Part shown: piece after piece, positions 7,299 through 15,061 of the stretch
How the letters are laid out: each line of letters starts with the position of its first letter
How positions within the stretch are numbered: position 1 is the stretch's first letter
Assembly: GCA_035606175.1 (NCBI GenBank)
Contig: DATNFW010000040.1
Coordinates: forward strand, 1 to 45,520
Length of the DNA: 45,520 nucleotides
Source of the DNA: JASHUC01 sp035606175
GTDB lineage: Bacteria; Pseudomonadota; Gammaproteobacteria; Steroidobacterales; Steroidobacteraceae
Direction: 5' to 3'
Program-made: the position numbers and the translations under genes
The notes under the pieces: model-generated
Database searches by the model: none
What the model saw: only the letters and a program-made list of their open reading frames with translations
Told to the model about the DNA's origin: nothing

Positions 7299-8129
7299 TC
7301 AGCCGAGGAACGCCTTGCCGATTACGGGTGTCGAGGGTTCGGCCATGTCGCGCGGCTCCATGGGTCCCGCGAGCCGCGCGGCGAATCCCGCCTCGACGGC
7401 CCGCGCGAAGGCGACCGCCATTTGAGCAGGATGAGCCGCCTCGGCTACTGCCGTATTGATCAGCACGGCATCGAACCCGAGCTCGAGCGCCTGCGCCGCA
7501 TGAGAAGGCACGCCGAGACCTGCGTCGATGATGAGCGGCACATCCGGAAAGCGGGCGCGCAGCGCCTTCAATCCAAACAAGTTGTTGAGCCCGCGCCCCG
7601 AGCCGATCGGGGCTCCCCAGGGCATGAGCAGCCGGCAGCCTGCATCGAGCAGCCGATCCGCGACGACGAGATCCTCGCTAGTGTAGGGGAACACCTCGAA
7701 GCCCTCTCCTGCCAGAATCCGCGTCGCCTCGAGCAGCCCGAACACATCCGGCTGAAGCGTATCGTCATCCCCGATCACTTCGAGCTTTACCCAACTCGTG
7801 CCGAAGACTTCCCGGGCCATGTGCGCGGTGGTGACGGCTTCTTTGACCGAATGGCAGCCGGCCGTATTCGGCAACACGCGCACACCGAGCTCCCGGATGA
7901 GCGACCAGAATCCCTGACCCGCACGCTCCCCGCTCGACTCACGCCGCAGCGAGACGGTCACGACCTCCGCGCCGGAGGATTCGATCGCTTCAGTCAAAAT
8001 CGCGGGTGAAGGGTACCGGGAGGTGCCAAGGAGGAGCCGCGAGCCCAGCTCCACGTCATAGAGCTTGAGAGGGCTCGCCGCGGAAAGCGCACCGGCCGCG
8101 ATGGGGCCCGTCATGAATCGCTCGCGCAT
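7299..8129 (-). CDS. thiG: Thiazole synthase ThiG
   Basis: A 276-residue (alpha/beta)8 enzyme that makes the thiazole phosphate from deoxyxylulose 5-phosphate, dehydroglycine and ThiS thiocarboxylate. The Schiff-base lysine is Lys115 in SWVKLEVIGDD. Other family motifs are LLLGTSRYPSP, VTVSLRRE, LPNTAGCHSVKEAV, LMPWGAPIGSGRGLNN, IIDAGLGVPSHAAQALELG and VLINTAVAEA. A GGGAGG lies 10 nt before ATG 8129. It follows thiS by 6 nt, the usual ThiS-ThiG pairing. Confidence 0.98.
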   Translation of the reverse strand: MRERFMTGPIAAGALSAASPLKLYDVELGSRLLLGTSRYPSPAILTEAIESSGAEVVTVSLRRESSGERAGQGFWSLIRELGVRVLPNTAGCHSVKEAVTTAHMAREVFGTSWVKLEVIGDDDTLQPDVFGLLEATRILAGEGFEVFPYTSEDLVVADRLLDAGCRLLMPWGAPIGSGRGLNNLFGLKALRARFPDVPLIIDAGLGVPSHAAQALELGFDAVLINTAVAEAAHPAQMAVAFARAVEAGFAARLAGPMEPRDMAEPSTPVIGKAFLG

Positions 8130-8135
8130 CGTCGC

Positions 8136-8333
8136 TCAGCCTCCCTGCATCGGTGCCAGCACTTCGAGGCGGTCGCCCTCGCCGATTCGCGTGGCACCTC
8201 GAGCACCCGAAGGAACGAACTCACCATTGAGCGCGGTTGCGACGACGGCCTCGGCGAGTCCGAGCTCGGTGAGCACCGAGGCGAGATCCCCCGCGGCAGT
8301 CTCACGCGAGGAGCCGTTCACGATGATCCTCAT
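8136..8333 (-). CDS. thiS: Sulfur carrier protein ThiS
   Basis: A 65-residue ubiquitin-fold sulfur carrier ending in the required Gly-Gly (APMQGG). MRIIVNGS at the start, VATALNGEFVPSG in the middle and GDRLEVLAPMQGG at the end match the family. The C-terminal glycine is adenylated by ThiF and thiocarboxylated, then donates sulfur to ThiG. The start overlaps the 3' end of thiO by 32 bp, indicating coupling. Confidence 0.97.
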   Translation of the reverse strand: MRIIVNGSSRETAAGDLASVLTELGLAEAVVATALNGEFVPSGARGATRIGEGDRLEVLAPMQGG

Positions 8334-9363
8334 CGCTCATCACCTCCGGATAGGAACTTCCATTCAGCACGTGCTCGGCGAGCCTGCGCGCGAGTGCCGG
8401 CGCAAGGAGGAACCCGTGTCGGAACAGTCCGTTCACGTGGAATATGCGTCCTGCACGGCGGATCCGCGGCAGATTATCGGGAAATGCCGGGCGCACTCCT
8501 GTGCCGATCTCTACGATCTCCGCCTCGCCGAAGGCGGGATGCAGTGCATATGCCGCCGTGAGCAGCTCGAGCATCGAGCGCGCGGAGATGCGCGTCTGTT
8601 GATCGCTCTCGATCATGGTCGCACCGACCATGTAGAGGCCCTCGCCGCGCGGCACGACGTAGAGCGGCATTCTCGGATGCAGCACGCGAATCGGGCGCGA
8701 CAGCACGACATCTTTCGACCTGAGGAGCAACATCTCCCCCTTCACGCCGCGCAGATCGGTCAAGGTCGCTCGCGCTGCAAGCCCGGTGCAATCGATGACG
8801 GGTCCCTCGCGCCCGGAAAGCCACGCCTCACCGCGCGTCTCGAGCGCCTCCGGCAGCGGGGCCTCGACGCCGTAGCGGATCGGCACCCCGAGCTTCGCGA
8901 GCCGCCGAGTGAGCTCTGCGAGCGCCGCGCGCGGATCCAGATGCGCCTCTTGGGGGAAGAAGAGCGCCCGCTGGAAGCGCCCGGCGAGGTCCGGCTCGAT
9001 CGCCGCGAGGGCATCGGCGTTGAGCCACTCGAACCGCTCCGTGCGGCGGGCAAAGCGCGCGAGCTCCGCCGTATCGCGGCCGTGAGCAACGACGAGGCTT
9101 CCTCGCAACGCCGTACCCGAGAACCGCTCGCCCCACCAGCCGATGCTCTCTTCCCCGAGCTCTGCGATGAGCCGCTCCGCACTCTCGAGCTCGCACCAGG
9201 GCGCAAGCATGCCGCCTGCAAACCACGAGCAGCATGCGGGACCCAGCGTGGGCGCCCGCTCGAGGACCTCGACGCGAGCGCCGCGTTCGGCGAGCTCCAC
9301 CGCGCAGGTGAGCCCGGCGACGCCGGCGCCGGCGACGGTCACCATGGGCGCGGGGCCCTGCAT
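8302..9363 (-). CDS. thiO: FAD-dependent glycine oxidase ThiO
   Basis: A 353-residue D-amino-acid-oxidase-type flavoprotein that oxidises glycine to dehydroglycine, the imine used by ThiG in aerobic thiamin synthesis. The FAD-binding Rossmann motif GAGVAG is at residues 12-17, followed by LAERGARVEVLE. CSWFAGGMLAPWCE matches the family 'AGGMLAP' segment. The substrate-side end PDNLPRIRR, HVNGLFRHGFLLAPALA is also typical. ATG 9363 is 4 nt after the thiC stop; ATG 9345 (MVTVAGAG) is an alternative. Finding ThiO and no ThiH fits oxygen-based dehydroglycine supply. Confidence 0.95.
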   Translation of the reverse strand: MQGPAPMVTVAGAGVAGLTCAVELAERGARVEVLERAPTLGPACCSWFAGGMLAPWCELESAERLIAELGEESIGWWGERFSGTALRGSLVVAHGRDTAELARFARRTERFEWLNADALAAIEPDLAGRFQRALFFPQEAHLDPRAALAELTRRLAKLGVPIRYGVEAPLPEALETRGEAWLSGREGPVIDCTGLAARATLTDLRGVKGEMLLLRSKDVVLSRPIRVLHPRMPLYVVPRGEGLYMVGATMIESDQQTRISARSMLELLTAAYALHPAFGEAEIVEIGTGVRPAFPDNLPRIRRAGRIFHVNGLFRHGFLLAPALARRLAEHVLNGSSYPEVMSDEDHRERLLA

Positions 9364-9367
9364 CCGG

Positions 9368-11191
<1,824 letters not shown>

Positions 11192-11197
11192 CGGATG

Positions 11198-11215
11198 CTC
11201 CTCAAGTCCAAGGAG
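11198..11215 (-). promoter_or_regulatory. Hairpin masking the thiC ribosome binding site (riboswitch expression platform)
   Basis: On the minus strand CTCCTT (11215-11210), loop GGACTT, GAGGAG (11203-11198) form a 6-bp stem that includes the whole thiC Shine-Dalgarno GAGGAG, ending 6 nt before the ATG. This would block ribosome binding, so the riboswitch probably acts on translation. The pairing is seen; the switching is inferred. Confidence 0.7.
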
Positions 11216-11281
11216 ATCCAGTTCGCCGAAGAAGGAGAGTGCCGGGGGCGAGCCCTACCGAGAGTTCTGTCCGCGAGAACT

Positions 11282-11378
11282 TTCCTACGCCAGCATTAAC
11301 TGGATCAGGTTCCAAGGGTCGCCACGCCGCCCCAACGGGGCCGATGGCCTCTCAGCCCCTTGCCGGGGCTCCCCTAGT
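11282..11378 (-). ncRNA. TPP riboswitch (thi box)
   Basis: Read on the minus strand, GGGGAGCC, then GGGGCTGAGAGG (the CUGAGA pyrimidine-sensor segment), then GACCCTTGGAACCTGATC and GTTAATGCTGGCGTAGG follow the highly conserved thi-box order. It binds thiamin pyrophosphate and represses thiC and the genes downstream. About 90 nt separate it from the thiC start and carry the ribosome-site hairpin. Confidence 0.97.
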
Positions 11379-11433
11379 CCGACTCCGCCAGCCTGTCGCA
11401 CCGGACGGCGTGATGAGCTCGCGAGTCGCTTGC

Positions 11434-11462
11434 AAAATAGTACGCGCCGGCCCTGAGGTCAA
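11434..11462 (-). promoter_or_regulatory. Probable sigma-70 promoter of the thi operon
   Basis: On the minus strand, -35 TTGACC (11462-11457), a 17-bp spacer and -10 TATTTT (11439-11434). Transcription would begin near 11427, about 50 nt before the riboswitch. The -35 box overlaps the stop codon of the upstream MarR gene. Confidence 0.6.
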
Positions 11463-11905
11463 TGCCGCGGCATCGAGCGGTGCTCGAGCGCAGCCACGCA
11501 GGTGAGCAGTAGCGCGCGGAGCATCTCCCGCTTGCCGCGCGGGAGACCTGCGAGCATCTCCTCTTCCACGCGCCGGGCGGCGGCATCGCATTGGCGAAGC
11601 ACTCGCCCGCCCTTGCGCGTGAGGCTGATCCGCACGATCCGGCCGTGCCGCGCATCCGGAGCGCGTGCCAGGATCGCCTTGTCCGCCATCGCAGCGACGA
11701 TCTCGTTCATCGCCTGCGGAGTCACGAAGGAGCGCCGCGCGAGCTGTGCGTTCGAGAGCGAGCCGCGCGATGCGAGCACCGAAAGCGCCGTGTACTGCGC
11801 CACCGTGAGCCCGAAGCGGCTCGTCACCTCGCCGAGCCGCTGCCGCACGGCCCGGTCGAGCCGGCCGACGCTGTATGCGATGCGGGATTGCGCGTGGCCG
11901 GCCAT
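11459..11905 (-). CDS. MarR-family regulator divergent to the hydroxycinnamoyl-CoA hydratase-lyase gene
   Basis: A 148-residue winged-helix repressor (MAGHAQSRIAYSVGRLDRAVRQRLGEV). The helix-turn-helix and wing are SLSNAQLARRSFVTPQAMNEIVAAMADKAILARAPDARHGRIVRISLT, read in parts, flanked by N- and C-terminal dimer helices. Known systems of this arrangement (FerR-type MarR regulators) repress ferulate/p-coumarate genes and are released by hydroxycinnamoyl-CoA thioesters; applying this here is inference. I chose ATG 11905 because a promoter sits directly above it; a TTG at 11941 would lie inside the -35 box. The gap to the divergent gene is 47 bp and carries a perfect inverted repeat. Confidence 0.9.
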   Translation of the reverse strand: MAGHAQSRIAYSVGRLDRAVRQRLGEVTSRFGLTVAQYTALSVLASRGSLSNAQLARRSFVTPQAMNEIVAAMADKAILARAPDARHGRIVRISLTRKGGRVLRQCDAAARRVEEEMLAGLPRGKREMLRALLLTCVAALEHRSMPRH

Positions 11906-11912
11906 CGTGCGA

Positions 11913-11941
11913 ATATCAAGTAACCTGATATCTTGCGTCAA
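11913..11941 (-). promoter_or_regulatory. MarR gene promoter with embedded palindromic operator
   Basis: On the minus strand, -35 TTGACG (11941-11936), a 17-bp spacer and -10 TGATAT (11918-11913), with the predicted start within a base of the MarR ATG, so the message may be leaderless. The inverted repeat ATATCA-N7-TGATAT at 11913-11931 covers the -10 box, which suits autorepression and control of the divergent gene. Confidence 0.65.
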
Positions 11942-11952
11942 GGGTGGCGCGC

Positions 11953-12783
11953 ATGTCGAACTACGCGAATCGTTGGAAGACCGTGCTCGTGGACGTGGCG
12001 GACGGGATCGCCTGGGTGACGCTCAACCGTCCGGAGAAGCGCAACGCCATGAGTCCGCTGCTCAATCGCGAGATGGTGGCCGTGCTGGAGGCGCTCGAGG
12101 TCGACGTCGACGCGCAGGTGCTCGTCGTGACCGGAGCGGGCGATTCCTGGACGGCAGGGATGGATCTCAAAGAGTACTTCCGCGAGACCGAGAAGCAGCC
12201 CGAGATCGCGCAGGATCGCATCCGGCGCGACGCCTCGACGTGGCAATGGAAGCTGCTGCGGATGTATCAGAAGCCGACCATCGCCATGGTGAACGGCTGG
12301 TGCTTCGGCGGAGCGTTCTCCCCCCTGGTCGCCTGCGATCTCGCGATCGCGGCGGATGAGGCGGTGTTCGGGCTCTCCGAGATCAACTGGGGTATTCCTC
12401 CGGGCAATCTCGTGAGCAAGGCGGTGGCGGATACGATGGGCCACCGCAACGCGCTCTACTACATCATGACGGGCGAGACGTTCACGGGCCAGCAGGCGGC
12501 GGAGATGGGCTTGGTCAACAAGAGCGTGCCGCGTGCGAAACTCAAGGAGGAGACCACGGCCGTCGCGAGGCTTTTGCTCAAGAAGAACCCGGTCGCGCTT
12601 CGCGGCGCGAAGATCGGCTTCAAGCGCTGCCGCGAGCTCACCTGGGAGCAGGCGGAGGACTATCTGTACGCCAAGGTCGACCAGTCGAACTTCCGCGACC
12701 CGGAAAAGGGCCGCGAGAAGGGGCTGAAGCAATTCCTCGACGAGAAGTCGATCCGACCGGGGCTTCAGACTTACAAGCGCTGA
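11953..12783 (+). CDS. ech: p-Hydroxycinnamoyl-CoA hydratase/lyase (feruloyl-CoA to vanillin)
   Basis: A 276-residue crotonase-fold enzyme that hydrates and cleaves feruloyl-, caffeoyl- or p-coumaroyl-CoA to an aromatic aldehyde (vanillin type) and acetyl-CoA. It aligns over its whole length, without gaps that I can see, with the Pseudomonas AN103 enzyme as I recall it, including RWKTV near the start, TAGMDLKEYFRE, WQWKLLRMY, GLSEINWGIPPGN and KPGLQ-type C-terminus. The catalytic Ser123, Glu143 and Tyr239 fall at the same numbers. ATG 11953 is chosen for this match; GTG 11944 is in frame. The feruloyl-CoA synthetase and vanillin dehydrogenase that normally accompany it are not in this window, so it is an orphan here. 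Confidence 0.95.
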   Translation: MSNYANRWKTVLVDVADGIAWVTLNRPEKRNAMSPLLNREMVAVLEALEVDVDAQVLVVTGAGDSWTAGMDLKEYFRETEKQPEIAQDRIRRDASTWQWKLLRMYQKPTIAMVNGWCFGGAFSPLVACDLAIAADEAVFGLSEINWGIPPGNLVSKAVADTMGHRNALYYIMTGETFTGQQAAEMGLVNKSVPRAKLKEETTAVARLLLKKNPVALRGAKIGFKRCRELTWEQAEDYLYAKVDQSNFRDPEKGREKGLKQFLDEKSIRPGLQTYKR

Positions 12784-12790
12784 TCGGACT

Positions 12791-12824
12791 GGAGCGCCTG
12801 ACAGGAGCGCCTGACAGGAGCGCC
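12791..12824. repeat. 13-bp tandem repeat after the hydratase-lyase gene
   Basis: GGAGCGCCTGACA is repeated perfectly at 12791-12803 and 12804-12816, followed by a partial third copy GGAGCGCC (12817-12824) that forms the left arm of the terminator hairpin. It starts 8 nt after the stop codon. Confidence 0.9.
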
Positions 12825-12836
12825 GCGGGGCGCTTT
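12819..12836 (+). terminator. Probable intrinsic terminator of the hydratase-lyase gene
   Basis: AGCGCC (12819-12824), loop GCGG, GGCGCT (12829-12834), then TT. The stem is perfect and GC-rich but the U-run is short, so efficiency is uncertain. Confidence 0.55.
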
Positions 12837-12885
12837 CACTCGAGAGCCGATCGAAATCGGCATCCGATACCCAGCTCGGCTGTCC

Positions 12886-12914
12886 TGTACATTGCGTGTA
12901 TACTGTGTATATAT
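12886..12914 (+). promoter_or_regulatory. AT-rich promoter/operator of the gntR-type gene
   Basis: In otherwise GC-rich DNA, TGTACA (12886-12891) and TATATA (12908-12913) are 16 bp apart, and TATACT (12899-12904) is a second possible -10. Two perfect direct GTGTATA copies (12896-12902, 12905-12911) with 9-bp period sit just before the ATG and could be the regulator's own operator. Confidence 0.5.
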
Positions 12915-12917
12915 CGT

Positions 12918-13346
12918 ATGCACAGCGACCTCATCATCTCACAGGGCGACGCGCGGCCGATGTATCTGCAGCTGATGGATCAGATCCGCCGGCGCATCGC
13001 CATCGGGGACTGGCCGACAGGGTTCGAGCTGCCTTCGATTCGCGCACTCGCCGCCGACATTCGCGTCAGCGTGATCACGGTCAAACGCGCCTATCTCGAG
13101 CTCGAACGCGAGGGATTGATCGTGACACAGCAGGGCAAGGGATCGTTCGTCGCGGACGGGGCCGAGCTCGGGCAGCGGCTGCAACAGCGGGATTTGGACG
13201 AGCACCTGGCAGCGGCCGCGAATCTCGCGAGCGTGCTCGGGCTCTCCGACGAAGACCTAGATCGACGGTTCCGCGAGTTGCGCGACCAACTGAGGATGGG
13301 TTCGGCCGAATTGGCCGAAGAACATTCGGCAAAGGAAAACGAATGA
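12918..13346 (+). CDS. GntR-family regulator, YtrA subfamily
   Basis: A 142-residue repressor with an N-terminal winged helix (YLQLMDQIRRRIAIGDWPTGFELPSIRALAADIRVSVITVKRAYLELEREGLIVTQQGKGSFVA, read in parts) and a short helical C-terminal region (about residues 75-135), as in the YtrA class; there is no large ligand-binding domain. YtrA-type regulators usually head operons for ABC transporters that they control. Here the stop overlaps the start of an ABC ATPase remnant as ATGA, so the operon order is preserved although the transporter gene is broken. It appears intact itself. Confidence 0.93.
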   Translation: MHSDLIISQGDARPMYLQLMDQIRRRIAIGDWPTGFELPSIRALAADIRVSVITVKRAYLELEREGLIVTQQGKGSFVADGAELGQRLQQRDLDEHLAAAANLASVLGLSDEDLDRRFRELRDQLRMGSAELAEEHSAKENE

Positions 13347-13544
13347 GCGCTCCTGCAATTGAGCTCAAAGGCGTCGAGAAGTCGTATCCCTAATTGCGGC
13401 TGCGCGAGGTCGACCTGGTGCTCGAGCCGGGACAGACATGGGGTTCGTCTCCGAGGAAATGCGGCTCTTCGGTCATACGACGCTGCAATGGCACATGACT
13501 TCATCGTATCCATCCATCCGGATTGGGATGCGCGCTACGCCAAG
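13343..13544 (+). pseudogene. Remnant of a YtrB-like ABC transporter ATPase
   Basis: It starts with ATG 13343 overlapping the regulator stop. The first 16 codons read as an ABC ATPase start (MSAPAIELKGVEKSYP) and then hit TAA at 13391-13393. The same frame continues as LRLREVDLVLEPGQT, typical of the segment before Walker A. The Walker A motif is missing. After a frame change the sequence reads MGFVSEEMRLFGHTTLQWHM, and after another one-base slip DFIVSIHPDWDARYAK, the segment that normally follows the Q-loop. Signature and Walker B motifs are absent. One premature stop, at least two frameshifts and an internal deletion make a functional product very unlikely. Confidence 0.85.
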
Positions 13545-13615
13545 ACTCCTTGCGCTCGCACCTCGTCCTGGTCTGCGGCGCGATTGCGATCCGCCGCCTC
13601 GAGCGAGTCGGCTGA
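13545..13615 (+). pseudogene. C-terminal remnant of an ABC permease
   Basis: Directly after the ATPase fragment, in another frame, the sequence reads LRSHLVLVCGAIAIRRLERVG and stops at TGA 13613-13615. A hydrophobic helix followed by an Arg-rich cytosolic end is what the last membrane helix of a YtrC/ABC-2-type permease would look like. The rest of the gene is absent, so a deletion probably joined the ATPase middle to the permease end. The identification rests on about 20 residues and the usual operon order. Confidence 0.5.
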
Positions 13616-13670
13616 GAAGTGAGCGCACCGTGGCTCGGGTATCATTCTGAACGAAACGGGGGGAGAGCTC

Positions 13671-13827
13671 ATGACAGCGGCGGTGTCGTTGAAGAACGTG
13701 GTCAAGCGCTCCAGCCGCGGCAAGCAGCAGGTGGAGGTGCTGCACGGGCTGAATCTGACGCTCGAGAGCGGGGAGACACCTCGACAAGGGTCGGCTCGTC
13801 GAGGCAGACGCGAGGGCCGTCGCGTGA
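13671..13827 (+). pseudogene. Remnant of a LolD/MacB-type ABC ATPase with its core deleted
   Basis: A good Shine-Dalgarno (GGGGGGAGAG) precedes ATG 13671. The first 35 codons are a normal LolD-type start (MTAAVSLKNVVKRSS, then VEVLHGLNLTLESGE) ending exactly where Walker A should begin. At about 13777 the sequence continues in another frame as HLDKGRLVEADARAVA and TGA (13825-13827), a typical LolD C-terminus. Some 170 residues with Walker A, Q-loop, signature and Walker B are missing. It lies where the ATPase partner of the two downstream FtsX-type permeases should be. The frame change across the join means even the C-terminal tail is not translated in frame. Confidence 0.85.
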
Positions 13828-13894
13828 GCCGCGTCCGCTCGAGTCCTGCTGCCGGCCGGCGCAAGAGCGTTTGCGCCTGGCAGAGGCCTGCCGC

Positions 13895-15052
13895 ATGAAA
13901 TACTTCCGGCTCATCTGGACCGGCCTGTGGCGCAAGAAGGTCCGCACGATCTTCACGATGCTATCGATCATCGTCGCGTTCCTGCTGTTCGGGATGCTTC
14001 AGGGAATCGATACCACGTTCAAACAGCTGGTCAATCAAGGGCGGCTGAACGTGCTCGTCACGCAGAATCCGGCGGGGTTGCCGCTGCCGCTCGCCGACCT
14101 GTCGCAAATTCAGGCGGTCCACGGCGTGACCCGGGTGACGTATCGCGCGCTTTTCATCGGCGACTATCAATCGCTGCGCAACATCATGATCGTCCTGCCG
14201 ATCGATCCGGACAACTTCTTCGCCGAGAATCCGCAATTCAGCGTGTCGCAGCGGAACCGAGACGTGTTTCTCCATACACGCACCGGAATGCTGGTCATGA
14301 AGAGCGTCGCCGAGCGACTCGGATGGAAGGTGGGCGACCGAATCCCTATCCAGGCACTCAATGCACGCAAGAAGGACGGCACCGCGACCTGGACTTTCGA
14401 TTTCGTCGGGACGTTCGATATCCCCAACAGTCCCGCGAGCGAGCAGCCGATCCTGCTCATGAACTACGACTACTTCGACACCGGCCGTGCAACGGACACG
14501 GGCACCGTGCAGCTGTATCAGGAGACGATCGCCGACGCATCCCAGGCGGCGACGATCGGCAATTCGATCGACAATCTGTTCGCCAACTCGCCCAACCGCA
14601 CACACACCGAGACCGAGCGGGCAAGCGCACAGAGTCAGCTCGCCCAGCTCGGCGATCTCGACTTTTTCGTCGAGGCGATCGTCGCGGCCGCCTTCGCGAC
14701 CCTTCTGCTGCTCACCGGCACGACGCTGATGCAGGCCTACCGTGAGCGCATTCGCGAGTTCGCGGTGATGAAGACGATCGGATTCACCGACAGGACGATC
14801 TCGGTGCTCGTACTGAGCGAGGCCATCCTGCTCACGCTCGGGTCGGCCCTCGTCGGCCTGCTGATCGCGCGCGCGCTGCTGCCCGCCATCGGCTCAGCGC
14901 TGTCTCGATACGGACTACCGGGTCTGGAATTGCCGGGAATCGTCTTGGGGGTAGGGGTCGGCTTCGCAGTGCTGCTCGCGCTCGTGAGCGCGGTGCCGGC
15001 GGCTCTGCGCGCCGAGCGCCTCTCGATCGTCGACGCACTGGCAATGCGCTGA
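13895..15052 (+). CDS. FtsX/MacB-type ABC transporter permease
   Basis: A 385-residue inner-membrane permease. Membrane segment 1 is near residues 14-36 (KVRTIFTMLSIIVAFLLFGMLQGI). A large periplasmic MacB_PCD-like domain follows (about 40-260), and the three FtsX-domain helices are in the last 130 residues (IVAAAFATLLLLTGTTLMQAYRERIREFAVMKTIGFT, then ILLTLGSALVGLLIARALL and the helix before VPAALRAERLSIVDALAMR). The coupling segment ERIREFAVMKTIGF is the family's ATPase-facing motif. ATG 13895 opens the recognisable domain. Its expected ATPase, immediately upstream, is a pseudogene, so this permease has no visible motor. The frame itself is undamaged. Confidence 0.92.
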   Translation: MKYFRLIWTGLWRKKVRTIFTMLSIIVAFLLFGMLQGIDTTFKQLVNQGRLNVLVTQNPAGLPLPLADLSQIQAVHGVTRVTYRALFIGDYQSLRNIMIVLPIDPDNFFAENPQFSVSQRNRDVFLHTRTGMLVMKSVAERLGWKVGDRIPIQALNARKKDGTATWTFDFVGTFDIPNSPASEQPILLMNYDYFDTGRATDTGTVQLYQETIADASQAATIGNSIDNLFANSPNRTHTETERASAQSQLAQLGDLDFFVEAIVAAAFATLLLLTGTTLMQAYRERIREFAVMKTIGFTDRTISVLVLSEAILLTLGSALVGLLIARALLPAIGSALSRYGLPGLELPGIVLGVGVGFAVLLALVSAVPAALRAERLSIVDALAMR

Positions 15053-15061
15053 GGACTTGCA

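Noticed and set aside
11944..11952. GTG start nine bases above the hydratase-lyase ATG
   Set aside because: The ATG at 11953 gives the exact family length and catalytic residue numbers (Ser123, Glu143, Tyr239).
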